Shown here piece after piece: positions 1 through 9,331 of a stretch of 64,000 bases of DNA (its first letter is position 1; every line of letters starts with the position of its first letter). Source of the stretch: Lycocorax pyrrhopterus obiensis (lineage: Eukaryota > Chordata > Aves > Passeriformes > Paradisaeidae). The notes beneath the pieces were generated by a model, which was not told the origin of the DNA, searched no databases, and was given only the letters and a program-made list of their open reading frames with translations. The stretch lies in assembly GCA_014706295.1 (NCBI GenBank), contig JACSVZ010000016.1:2132168-2196167 (forward strand). Direction: 5' to 3'. Made by a program: the position numbers and the translations under genes.

Positions 1-2020
1 CACCGCCCCAGAGTGCGTCACCGACGGGCGATACCAGAGCCGAGCTCATCGCCCACACCAGTGATGGGCGGTACCCCCTGTGCCACCCGGGTGTCCTCGG
101 AGGTGGCAGCCCCTGAGGCTGCCCTCAGCCTCCCCATCCCCGCTGGCCCAGCGGTGCCGGTGCCACCCCCGGCGCCTCGCGGGTGACGAGTGGGCAGCAG
201 CGTGTTTTCTGTCTCGCGCGCTTGTTTCAAAGCCAAAAGAGCTGAAAACATTTGAGCCACCAGCGACCTGACCCTGCTCTCCTGGGACACCCAAAAGGCC
301 TCGCCATTGTCACTCGCTGGGAGGGGCTGAGCTCTGGTGTCACCACCTCTGACCACGCTGGGCAAACAGCAGCAGTGCCACCCTCCGAGAGAGGGGACAA
401 CAGCCAGAGCACAGCAAAAAGCTCTTGTTGCCTTCAGGCTGCTTTTCCCTGCACACAGCACCACAACACGACAGCCTGCTCCTCACTTCCCCGGGAATGG
501 AGATCCCTGGTTTTCCAGAGGCCTTGTGGGGTTAGAGAGATCGGACACCAAACCTGCCACCAACTGAGAAATTTGCACTGGGATAGACTAAACAATTGTC
601 CACAGCTGTAAGACAAAGAAGTAAAAATATTTGATTTAACTGAATTTCATTTTTATTTTGAATTTTTAATTATTGCTGTTGGGAGGACGTGTCCATCATC
701 CCTTACTCCAGAAGCCCTCACTTATTTCCACACCAATTTGATGACATTTTTCCCAAATCTACACTTTTCCTGCTGAAAACCAGGGGGCTGGATCCTGGCT
801 TGGTGCTCCAGAAAAGCAGTGACAGCAAAAGGCAGGACCTGGCTGCTCCCAGGGTCTCCTACCAGGGTCTGCTCTACTTGGTGGTCCCAGTTCCTCAAGC
901 TTTGCCCTCTCCATGCAAAGCCTGAGAAATGTAAGGATGCAAAATAACCATGGGAAGACCTCCTGGGATGGGAGGCTGAGGAAGAAGGGTGGAGGGGAGC
1001 ACCAGGCAGAGGCCACTGGTGCCCATTTATCCCCTGAACACGCAGATCACTGTGTGGCTGTGCTCATTTCACAGACATCGTTTGGAAAAGCCAAAATAAA
1101 GTGATTTACTCACCAGCCCTGGTACCAACGCCACACAGGAATCCTCTGAGCACAGTGGAGGAGTCGGGAGACACCGCTAAGGAAAGAGCTGGGGAGCAGC
1201 TGAACCCCATTCCCTGTGGGCCAGGAGCTGGGGTGTCATCCAGAACGAGAAAAAAAACAAATTAAGCAGCACCCTGAAAATTGTTCAGATGGGTCATTAG
1301 ACACAAGTGCAGGACACCGGCCCAGACAGGATGGGATCACATTGGAATTCCAGCAGGAATGAGGTTGTGAGTCCCCGCCAGGTCAATGGAGTGGGAAACC
1401 AGGCTGGGCCTCCTCAAGGACCTTCTCTGTTGAGAACCACAGCAGCAGCGAGATCCTCCAAAAAGTGCAAGTCCCAAATCAAAAGTCAAGCCACTACTAA
1501 AGGAAAGACATTAACAAGATCTAAAACTCTGCTCTGCAGAGGTATTAAGATGTTGGAACTAAACCTGCCTTATTCCCGCTAGTGGTTGCATTTTAAGGAA
1601 ACCTTTTAAAAGGATTATCTTCAGGAACTCTCTTTCAACAGCCTTCCCTTTAAGAGTCCTTCATGGTGATAGCACTATTAATTATGCTGTGTGATATGAT
1701 TATGTATTTGTTCAGGTCCGGGTTGGAAACACGAGGCAGGGGAACATCCGCAGGTGTCACTTCCAACGCGGAGCCCGGGAACTCCAGCCTTTGATGTGGA
1801 GCGCGGGTGTGTGGGCTCTGCACAGGGCAGGCACCCACGAGGCGCTGGGCTCTGCAGTGCCACCAGCCTGCTTGATCTGGGGGGGATCGCCCAGTGCCTT
1901 TACACGCACAGGGAGTTTTGGAAAAGGCTGGCGAGGACCCCCCCAAACGCCGGCTGGAGCTCTCTAACAGCAGCCGCCAGGAAAATTCTGTGCGGATCTG
2001 TATCCGTATCTGGCTGGAGA
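1..2020. other. Unique non-coding DNA, no feature supported
   Basis: Mixed-composition single-copy sequence. Reading frames are short, lack recognisable domains and show no convincing splice context. No CR1 fragment or tandem repeat is visible. A short AT-rich patch near 1640-1710 carries homeodomain-like ATTAAT cores but nothing more can be said. Confidence 0.6.
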
Positions 2021-3010
2021 TAAAGACGTATATTTTTATCTATCTATATGTATATATAGAGAGGTATTTCCAAATCTGGCTGTCTCTCTATTTACCTGCG
2101 TTTAACAAGGAAAAAGCAACTTCTTACACAGCTCTTGCCACTGCATTTAAAGCAGAAAAAGAAGTTTTTCCACATCCCTCCACTCCCAGCCTCGGCGAAG
2201 GGGTCCGGGAAATGACGGATGGTTTGGCAGCCTCTGTCTTTGGGAGCACGGCTCATCCTCCCCGGAGCCATTCCTGTGAGGAAGGGCCATCACGCCGAGA
2301 GCACGGGGAGAAGGAAGTCACCTCTGTCCCCACCTCACGCCCGGCGAGGCAGAGCCACGGGAAGAGCTCGCCCAGGTGGGGTTGGTTTGGTACTTGGAGG
2401 TGTCGGGGGAGAGGTTTAGGTTTGCTCTTCGGTCACTCTCCTGCAAGGGAATTAGGAGCTCAGCTCCAGGCACCATCCAAAATGCAAACAAATACAGACC
2501 CTCGGATTTGGGAGGCCGGAGGCCGCCGGGCTGAGCCGTGCCCTGTGCTTTGTGCGTGGCCGAGCTTGCGCCAGAGAACACCCAAAACACGGGCACCCAC
2601 CATCCAGCACCATGGGTGCCCCAGCCCTCCCAAAGGACGTGTGCTGACAATTTAGGGAAATATTTTATATTTAAATCCAGATGTTCTGCTCCAATTCAGA
2701 GCCTCTGCACGGGCTCGGGTGTCGTATATATTGTGCATATCTACAGCATACGCGGGCTGGGTGGATGGTTAAATCTGGGGCCATGGATATATGAATGCTG
2801 TAAATAGCTGTACAATATGTGTGTATTTTATTTTAGAGGCAGAGAATGGACTGTTGGTATCACACAAGCACAGGGACGCAGCACATACGTGTTGAGCACG
2901 CAAGCCCTGCTCTCTGTATATCATATATACATATATAGACACAGCTATAACACCAGTACTGCATATATTATTTATAGATATACACAGACATTTTTTTTCC
3001 CCCAACTAAA
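2021..3010. other. Unique DNA with AT-rich patches
   Basis: Contains TATC/TATA-rich stretches at about 2035-2070 and 2650-2995 separated by moderately GC-rich unique sequence. The second patch has many TATATA and ATATAT words and a run of T near 2990-3000. No coding signal is supported. The AT-rich patch could be a diverged non-coding element, but the motif content is too generic to call. Confidence 0.5.
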
Positions 3011-3754
3011 CCATTTTCTTTTTCACACTGCTAATTTACTCAAAGTCTGGAACATAAAAGAGGAGCTGGGGAGAGGAGAAGGGAAACTTCGCTTTACCTA
3101 CTCCAGCTGAATCTCATATCATTTCTTTTTTTTAAGGAAACTTCATTGTATATTCCAGAAAAGTATATTGGTGGGGTAGGTTTACCAGAGGCAGAGAGAA
3201 TGTGCAGGGAGTGAGAAAGTGAATTGATGGATGGATGGTTAAATGAATATAAATGAACTGATACCTTTACAGGAAAATAACATTTCTTTTCTTTTTTTTT
3301 TATTCTATAGATCAGTGGGTTTTGTATCTGTAATTCTTTCATATCAGCAAAGAGGAAATAAACTCCCATGTAAATCATTTTCCCCCCATCTGGAAGCATA
3401 TTAAAAGCATGCCTTTTTTTTTTTTTTTCTTTTAAGCAGAGCCTTTTTTCCCCCCCTATTTGCTTATCGGTTCATCCACCATTACATTTTAAATGAAATT
3501 GCAAGACCCCCCTCTCCTCCTTTCCCCCCCACCCCCCCCGCCTCCCAAATTCCGGGCTGATGTCGGAAAGAGGGAATCAGCCTCTCCCATGCTTTAGAAT
3601 AACTGACCTAGATTCAATTACAGATAGACCCGGCGGAGAGGACGGCACCTCGCTGCCTTCTCAGGGGTCTCTTAAAAAAAAAAAAAAAAAAAAAGGCAGA
3701 AAATAGGAAAATAAAACACCCCAAAAAGAGGAGAAAAAAATGGGGGGGAGCAGA
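3011..3754. other. Homopolymer-rich unique DNA
   Basis: Several homopolymer tracts occur: poly-T near 3413-3430, poly-C near 3525-3541 and a 20-base poly-A near 3675-3694. The poly-A is not preceded by anything resembling a processed gene copy. The stretch 3580-3630 has homeodomain-like TCAATTACAG. No gene is supported. Confidence 0.5.
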
Positions 3755-4180
3755 TAAACAGACGCTTCCCACCAAGTGCTGCGGGCGCCCGAGCATCCCT
3801 CGCCCCGCCGGAGCCCAGCAGCGCCCGCACCGACGGCGCGACCCCGCCGCTGTCCCACCGGCAGGGACGGGGGATGCTCGCCCTCGCCGGGCGTGTGTTT
3901 TGGGGGGCCGCCTCGGGAAGGACAGCTTCTGGGAGGCGGGGGAGCCTCGCGGTTCTCCGCGCTGCTTCCCGGGCGGGAGAGAGGGGACAGCCGGGAGCAG
4001 CGCGGAGCAGCGCGGCGCTCCCTCCCTCCTTTCTTCCCTTCCCGCGGGAGCGGGCCCGTACCGGGGGGTCCCGTGCGGCCGCCCCCCACTCCCGGGGGGC
4101 TGCGGCCTCACTGGGAGGGAGGAGAGGGGGGGCTCGGGGTCCGCAAGGCTTGTTTCATTTCAAAGTGGGACCGGGGCCGC
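3755..4180. other. CpG-rich block
   Basis: Dense CpG with GC-rich unique sequence, unlike the AT-rich DNA on both sides. It is one of a series of CpG blocks surrounding SOX14, a pattern typical of Polycomb-regulated developmental loci (known of the class, inferred here). No transcript start can be shown. Long frames across it are low-complexity Pro/Arg/Gly products of GC-rich DNA. Confidence 0.55.
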
Positions 4181-4194
4181 TCCAGGACGCGCCG

Positions 4195-4630
4195 CTCGCA
4201 AATATAATCTTCATATTCAGTTCAATGGAGTCTCCTTATAATTTACAGTGGAGAGATAAGGCTGGAGGATGCAATGAAAAAAAATCTGAAGTCATCCTCT
4301 CCCCCCCTGTACTGCGCTGCACCTTGGGCAGCGGAGCAGAATCCAGAATCTCAACTTCTCCCGACATATGTTTCCAGCAGATAAGTAAACAATCTGGACG
4401 TGAAATGAAAATTTTAATTAATGCAGTAATGCTATTACACCTCAAGTGTGCAAATCCCATTGCCTTGCACTGTGACAATGGGTGGGGAGGAGGAAAGAAA
4501 GCAGACAGACAACAAACCACAAGCAAATTCTAATCTGGGTTTTGCTTTTCACTCGGCTCCAATTGTTTTCATAGTTTGTTTCCTTTGAATTAATCTCATC
4601 CTTATATTTCAATAATTACCAGCTACTCAT
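4195..4630. promoter_or_regulatory. Candidate enhancer-like block with paired SOX cores
   Basis: CR1-free AT-rich block between CpG blocks. Seen directly: TTAATTAA palindrome at 4414-4421, AACAAT at 4388-4393, ATTGTT at 4562-4567, and a perfect 7-bp inverted repeat CCCATTG (4456-4462) / CAATGGG (4476-4482). The two arms contain opposed SOX-type cores 20 bp apart. The mix of SOX and homeodomain cores is what neural enhancers near SOXB genes commonly show. Conservation and activity are inferred, not shown. Confidence 0.4.
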
Positions 4631-5034
4631 CTCTTCCCCTCTTTCTCTCACCCACTCAAAGAGCCGGCTCTCGCTCCCTCGCTCTCCTCTTTTAAATTGG
4701 GATCAACCTGGATTTAATTTCGGGGCTTTTGGGCGTACGCATGTTGCCTTGTTGCAGCGTGGAGCTGCACAGACCCTGCACGTTATTTCTTGTTTAGCTT
4801 TCCGAACGAGGAGCGTTCAGGAATAATGAAGTATTTTGCCCTAATAAAAAGGGAAGGGAAAAAAAGAGAAAGGAATAATAGTAATAATAAAGGCTGCGTT
4901 GTCCCTTTGATGTTGGTATAAAACACCCCAACTGGAATAGAGGCGTGTGAAGGGAGAAAAGAGAGACGAGGAGGTAAAATCAAGGACCGAAAGAGAAAAA
5001 AAAATAATAATAAAAGGGTAAATTACAGACACAT
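4631..5034. other. AT-rich unique spacer
   Basis: Pyrimidine-rich at the left end, then A-rich with AATAATAAT runs around 4875-4890 and 5000-5016. No gene, CR1 copy or strong motif cluster was seen. Confidence 0.45.
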
Positions 5035-5395
5035 CAAAAGCCCCGAGGCTTCCTCGCTCCGGAGCGCGGCGCAGCTCGGGGAGCTCAGCCCGCGTCCCCC
5101 GGCGGCACCGGGTTCCTGCAGCCCCTCGAGGGCACAGGGAGCAGCCGGGGCTGGGCTGCCTTTACCTCAAGATTTTGCGTTATAAGCGTTTTGGATGATT
5201 CTGTGATATTTTTTTTAGGAGAGGCCGTGAGGACGCTGCGGCTGGGGGACCCTCGTGCGGCGCCCTGCCCGCGGGACCCGCTGCCACCCGCAGCCCCTCG
5301 CCGGCCCTCGGCAGCCCCGCCAGGGTCCCGGCCCGGCCCGGCCGGTCGGGGCCGCTGCGAGAGGAGGAGGAGGAGGAGGACGTGTTTCTGATCAC
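5035..5395. other. CpG-rich block with GAG triplet run
   Basis: GC- and CpG-dense, ending in a short (GAG/AGG)n run at 5360-5380. Part of the chain of CpG blocks downstream of SOX14. No coding potential is supported. Confidence 0.5.
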
Positions 5396-5660
5396 CGCTT
5401 ACTTTTAAACACTACAATCAAGGAATGTAGCCAGGAGGTCGGGCCTGGAATAAAACCGTAAAATCAGAATTGCAATCTTTTTGATGTTTCAAAGTCTCTT
5501 TGAATGCCTTTGATACACTCAATAGCAAATTTACTGGGCTATTATCACTAATAAGCAGAAATAAGTAATATCTCTCAGAGACTTCTATGGGCTTAATGTG
5601 TCCTTTAAAATAAAGTTTTTTAACATCACTTAATTCCCCTTCTGTCTTTGTCTCTCCTGC
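5396..5660. promoter_or_regulatory. Candidate enhancer-like block with three TCF/LEF cores
   Basis: AT-rich unique block. TTCAAAG (5488-5494, i.e. CTTTGAA on the minus strand), CTTTGAA (5498-5504) and CTTTGAT (5508-5514) lie within 27 bp; their starts are exactly 10 bp apart, so they face the same side of the helix. CTTTGA(A/T) is the known TCF/LEF (Wnt effector) core and also resembles SOX HMG sites. The rest has homeodomain-type TAAT cores (for example 5555-5570). Regulatory role is inferred. Confidence 0.4.
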
Positions 5661-5833
5661 AGCAGAGCTCCCTGGCGATCGCATAGCTACACCTGGGCGC
5701 CAGCGAGGGCTCTCCCGGTGCCCTCGGCCTCCCGAGATCTTTCCTCTCCTTCTCTTATTTGTTGTTTTGTTTAAAGGAAGGCCAGAGTGGATGATTTTAA
5801 GTGTCTAGGTGGTCCTGCAGGCAGCACTGAGCC

Positions 5834-6160
5834 GAGGAGAGGAGAGGAGAGGAGAGGAGAGGAGAATAGGAGAAGAGAAGAGAAGAGAAGAGAAGAGAAG
5901 AGAAGAGAAGAGAAGAGAAGAGAAGAGAAGAGAAGAGAAGAGAAGAGAAGAGAAGAGAAGAGAAGAGAAGAGAAGAGAAGAGAAGAGAAGAGAAGAGAAG
6001 AGAAGAGAAGAGAAGAGAAGAGAAGAGAAGAGAAGAGAAGAGAAGAGAAGAGAAGAGAAGAGAAGAGAAGAGAAGAGAAGAGAAGAGAAGAGAAGAGAAG
6101 AGAAGAGAAGAGAAGAGAAGAGAAGAGAAGAGAAGAGAAGAGAAGAGAAGAGAAAGGAAA
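5834..6160. repeat. (GGAGA)n then (AGAAG)n pentanucleotide microsatellite
   Basis: A (GAGGA) tract at 5834-5865 passes through a short interruption into an uninterrupted AGAAG array at 5871-6154, 284 bp or about 57 copies, then decays into A/G-rich sequence. All purines lie on the plus strand, so it is a homopurine-homopyrimidine tract able to form triplex DNA. Both strands are open in several frames (Arg/Glu/Lys and Leu/Phe/Ser repeats); these are artefacts of the repeat. Confidence 0.97.
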
Positions 6161-6169
6161 GAAAAAAGA

Positions 6170-6390
6170 AAAGAGGAATTGGGGCGAGGGCAGCTGCAGG
6201 GGGAGCGGGCTCGGCGGCAGGAGTGACTCGGGCCCGAGGCCGCGGTGCTCCGCTCCCCGCTCGGCCCCGCTCGGCTCCGCGCTGCCTGCGCGGGGTTCCG
6301 CGGGTGCGGGCGAGGCTCCGCCGTGAAGCCCAGCCCGGGACAGCGCCCGGCCGCTGGCACCCAAGGCGTGGTGCGCATAACCCCGCGGCC
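6170..6390. other. CpG-rich block
   Basis: Short GC- and CpG-dense unique stretch between the pentanucleotide array and an AT-rich motif block. No coding or RNA feature is supported. Confidence 0.5.
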
Positions 6391-6615
6391 TTTGTTTAAT
6401 GATTTTATTGAAAGAAGGAGACAGTTGTGGGGAAACAGGTTTGACAAGGAGCTGCATTTCCCCCTCGAGGGAATAGCTTTTTTTCACCCCTCTCTCTCTC
6501 TCCCCCTCTTTCTTTCTGTTTTTGGTTTCCCTTTGACATCAAAGTCAGTAATCGGTTCATTGCAGTGTCAAGATCATTATTTAATTTATTTATCTCCACG
6601 AGTTAAATAGCTACA
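6391..6615. promoter_or_regulatory. Candidate enhancer-like block with opposed TCF/LEF cores
   Basis: AT-rich unique block. CTTTGACATCAAAG at 6531-6544 holds two head-to-head TCF/LEF cores (CTTTGACA forward, CTTTGATG reverse) sharing two central bases. Nearby are CATTG and ATTTAATTTATTTATC words (6555-6595), compatible with SOX and homeodomain or GATA factors. The block sits about 3.5 kb past the SOX14 start codon on the downstream side of the gene. Activity is inferred. Confidence 0.38.
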
Positions 6616-6724
6616 CACCTGCAGCCGGGCGGGAGGGTTGGCGGGATAACACGGCGCAGGGAACGGGAACGAAACACGGCGAGCAGAGGCTGCGGAGGGG
6701 CGAGCGGGGCGGGAGGGGGACGGC

Positions 6725-7056
6725 GAGGCAGCGAGGAAAAGAGAATGAGAAGCAGGAAGAGAGGGAGAGTAAAGAGAGAGGGAAATGGGAAAAGAGAAAG
6801 AGAGAGGGAGAAAGAGAAGGAGAACGGAAGGAGAGAGGAGAGAAGGGAAAAATGTGAGAGGAAGAGGGAGGGAGAGAGAAGGAGATAGAAGAATTAATAA
6901 ATGAAGATAAGAAGAAAAGAAAGTAAAAAGGAAAGCAGGACGGAAGGAAGGAATGGGGGAGAAATGAGTGAAAAGGGAAAGAAAAGGGGAAAGAAGAAAG
7001 AAGAGAGCGGAAGAAAGAAGGAAAGTAGGAAGGAAAGTAGGAAGGAAAGGTCCCCG
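6725..7056. repeat. Purine-rich low-complexity tract
   Basis: About 330 bp of nearly pure A/G on the plus strand (GAAGGAA, GGAAAGTA, GAGAGGG words) without a fixed repeat unit. It is a second homopurine tract within 600 bp of the AGAAG array. Long frames here encode Lys/Glu/Arg or Ser/Phe/Leu low-complexity peptides and are not genes. Confidence 0.85.
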
Positions 7057-7500
7057 CCAAAGTTTCCAGCCCTGTCGCTCCGCGCTCACCACCTCGCCCC
7101 GATGTTTCCCCGAGGCCCCGGCCCCCACCGAGCCCGTTCTCCCCCGCAGCCGCCGGGGCGGCCCCGAGGGTCTCCGAGCTCAGGGGTACGGGGCGTTCCC
7201 CAAAGCTCAGCCGCGGTGGGGAGCGGGGCACGGGCGCGGTGCCCCCGCTTCGCCCCGTGGCCGGCGTGGCACGGGAGGGCCGGGGCCGGCGCTCCCCCCG
7301 CCCGGCTCTGCCTCCGACCATTGTCAGACTAATGCGGGTGGATGTCGGAGGACACTGAGCTATCGGTGTTATCAGCCGGGCTGACAGCGCCTGTCAGCTG
7401 GGGTTACATCAGCGCCCGCCGCCGCCGCGCCGCCCCACGCCGGCCGCATCCAGCCCCGCGTGTCCCAGCGGATCGTCCCGCGGCTCCCAGGCCCTCCCCA
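7057..7500. other. CpG-rich block with TGACAG inverted repeat
   Basis: GC-rich, CpG-dense. At 7310-7410 it contains a less GC-rich core with TGACAGCGCCTGTCA at 7382-7396, two inverted TGACAG half-sites (known MEIS/PKNOX/TGIF core) separated by CGC, followed by a CAGCTG E-box (7394-7399). No gene is supported. It could be a CpG-rich regulatory element of SOX14. Confidence 0.45.
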
Positions 7501-7760
7501 AGCCAGCTCCTTTAATTGTCCTCATTTGTAAGAGCCGTTTTGTCATGCTAAACAAGGCAGGAGCAGCCATTCTAACCTCTCCTTTCAGCCCTTTTCTCCT
7601 CTCCCCTTTTGTTTACCTTCGCCTGATCTCTCATTTATTTATCTATCTATTCTTCCCCCGCTTACCCTCCCATTCAAGCCCCATGTATGTTAATTGTGTT
7701 ACGCCGTTTAATTCTAACATCGGTCTCCAAAGAGCACTTAATGAGCAAAGCACATCCAAA
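7501..7760. promoter_or_regulatory. Candidate enhancer-like block with SOX-POU composite
   Basis: AT-rich unique block beginning about 0.8 kb beyond the predicted SOX14 poly(A) site. TTTTGTCATGCTAAA at 7538-7552 resembles the SOX2-POU composite consensus (CATTGTYATGCAAAT): SOX half TTTTGTC, octamer half ATGCTAAA, no gap. TTTAATTGTC (7511-7520) and TTAATTGTG / TTTAATTC (about 7690-7714) add SOX and homeodomain cores. SOX-POU elements are known enhancer features in neural progenitors; function here is inferred. Confidence 0.4.
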
Positions 7761-8300
7761 CACGCGGCGCTCCGGCTATTCAGCCCCTCCAGACCGATCC
7801 TCTGCCTCTTCCTCCTTCCCCTGGTCTCTGCCCCCCGACTCCCTCCCTCCGCCGAGGGAAGAGCCCCCCAAACATCGCTAATTGATCCGCGCAAGATGCT
7901 GATTCCAAACCACCCCCTTCCAGCACCGCCACCGCTCCCCTCCCCACTCCAAATATTTCCTCGCACCGCTGAAACTCCAACGCCGCGGAGGCAACTTGGA
8001 AAAACCCGGTTCCCCGACGGGACGAGACGAGGGCGGAGAGGAGCGGGAGGAGCAGCGCCCCGCAGCTCCCCGGCTTCGCTTCGCTCCATCCCGTCTTTTC
8101 GCAAGTTTTTCTCCGCCCGCAGCCGCGTTTCCCCGACGGGCTCCGAGCGGAGCCCGGCACGGCACGGCACTGCTCCAGAGCCGCCCCGGCCCGCGGGGCT
8201 CGGGGTGGGCACGGGGAGAGCCGGGGGCTGCGGGCGGGGGTCGCTCCCGGCGCGGGGAGCAGCGCCCGCAGCCCCCGGGGTGGGACGCGGGGCTGCGTCC
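7761..8300. other. GC-rich block downstream of SOX14
   Basis: CpG-dense, especially 7980-8300, lying immediately past the predicted SOX14 transcript end. Long frames on both strands here are GC-rich artefacts without domains. No RNA gene is visible. Confidence 0.5.
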
Positions 8301-8302
8301 CC

Positions 8303-8350
8303 GCACTCACACCACGCACTTGCCTCGTTTGATGACAGATTGTCTTTATT
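8303..8350 (-). terminator. Predicted SOX14 polyadenylation site
   Basis: On the minus strand an AATAAA hexamer (plus 8345-8350) is followed within about 11-20 nt by CA-containing cleavage candidates (about 8330-8334) and then a GU-rich downstream element (minus-strand GTGCGTGGTGTGAGTG, plus about 8304-8319). This is the complete arrangement expected of a vertebrate poly(A) site and gives SOX14 a 3' UTR of about 1 kb. A second AATAAA at plus 8472-8477 could be used for a shorter form. Confidence 0.75.
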
Positions 8351-9331
8351 CAAAACGGCTTTGTTCAACAAATGAAAAGGTTTAACGAGGTAAATTCCTG
8401 CCGGATACATCTTAGTTTCTGTTTCTTCTTGCCCAAGACATTGTGAAAACATATTTAAATTGCCATCGGTTTTTATTCGGTTTTTCGTTAGTAGTAGTAG
8501 TAGTATTATTAATTTTTTTACAATTCTACTGCCTGACTTCATACCTGACGCTCTGTCTAAAGTAAACTTAGATCTAGTCTCACTGGATCACACAAATTTA
8601 AGGACTATCTGTTTTAAATTAAGCAAACACTATCATATGTTTTAAATATAAATGTTTCTCCCCGTCTTTTTTTGTCTTTTTTTTTTCTTTTTTAACTTTG
8701 AAGAGCCTTTTTTCTGACATGAAAAGCAATTTTACCTAGTAGTACGTGGTGGCAAAATATATATATATTTATATATATATAACACAGCTGATCTCGTCTT
8801 TCAATGTGCAAAAGGAAAACAACGAGGGAAAAAATAAAATAAAATCAGAGTAAGACCGGGACTTCCCAAAGTCAAGTCCAAGTGACATGAGACCCTGGAG
8901 AACTCATAGACATTAAGAGAATAAATAAAAATCGAAACCGCCTCTCTCTTTTTTTTTTCTTTTTTTTTGTCTTTTTCTCTTTTTCTCCCCGCTTTGTCCC
9001 GAAAGGGCAGTTCAAGGTTCGCTTTTCTTTTCTGTTTTTAAACACATTTACAACTCTTACGAGTGCCGGGCTCCTATCTGCCCCCGCGATTGCAGATCCC
9101 CACCGAGCCAGGGGCCAGCTCTCGGGGCGAGCTTTAGGCGAGAGCATCTCCGAGGCAGCGTCCGCGTCTGTCCCGGCCCGGCGGCGGGCGGCAGAGTCCT
9201 GGTTCGGGTGACCTTTTGCTCCTGCAGGTTTTATGTACATGCACACACGGAGGAATCCCAGTTCCAGCTGCCAGCCGGGGTGGGGGACACACGCGCACAC
9301 ACACGCCCGTGGGGGTGTGGGTGGGTGGGTG
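8330..9331 (-). other. Predicted SOX14 3' untranslated region
   Basis: Between the SOX14 stop codon and the poly(A) site the DNA is mostly AT-rich with several T/A runs (8665-8695, 8755-8780, 8945-8970). The segment nearest the stop (9060-9330) is GC-rich with a CA/GT-rich stretch (9287-9335). ATTTA-type words occur in the mRNA sense (for example plus TAAAT at 8391), so AU-rich control of stability is possible. No introns are indicated. Boundaries are inferred from the poly(A) signal. Confidence 0.65.
9311..9329 (+). other. G-quadruplex motif abutting the SOX14 stop
   Basis: A run of five G, then three GGG tracts, separated by loops of 3, 1 and 1 bases, ends two bases from the SOX14 stop codon. 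It lies on the plus strand, which is the template strand for SOX14; the mRNA would be C-rich here. The motif meets the usual intramolecular G-quadruplex pattern. Folding is predicted, not shown. Confidence 0.6.

Noticed and set aside
96..109. CTCF-like CTCGGAGGTGGCAG
   Set aside because: Only 11 of 14 core positions match.
3675..3694. Poly-A tract as the tail of a processed pseudogene
   Set aside because: No upstream gene-like sequence, target-site duplication or poly(A) signal in the right place.
5771..6487. Long open frames of 179-238 residues on both strands
   Set aside because: They are translations of the AGAAG/CTTCT microsatellite (REEKR and LLFSS repeats), with no non-repeat domain.
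7643..8542. 299-residue minus-strand frame beyond SOX14
   Set aside because: Overlaps the predicted SOX14 3' end and a CpG block; low-complexity composition and no domain.
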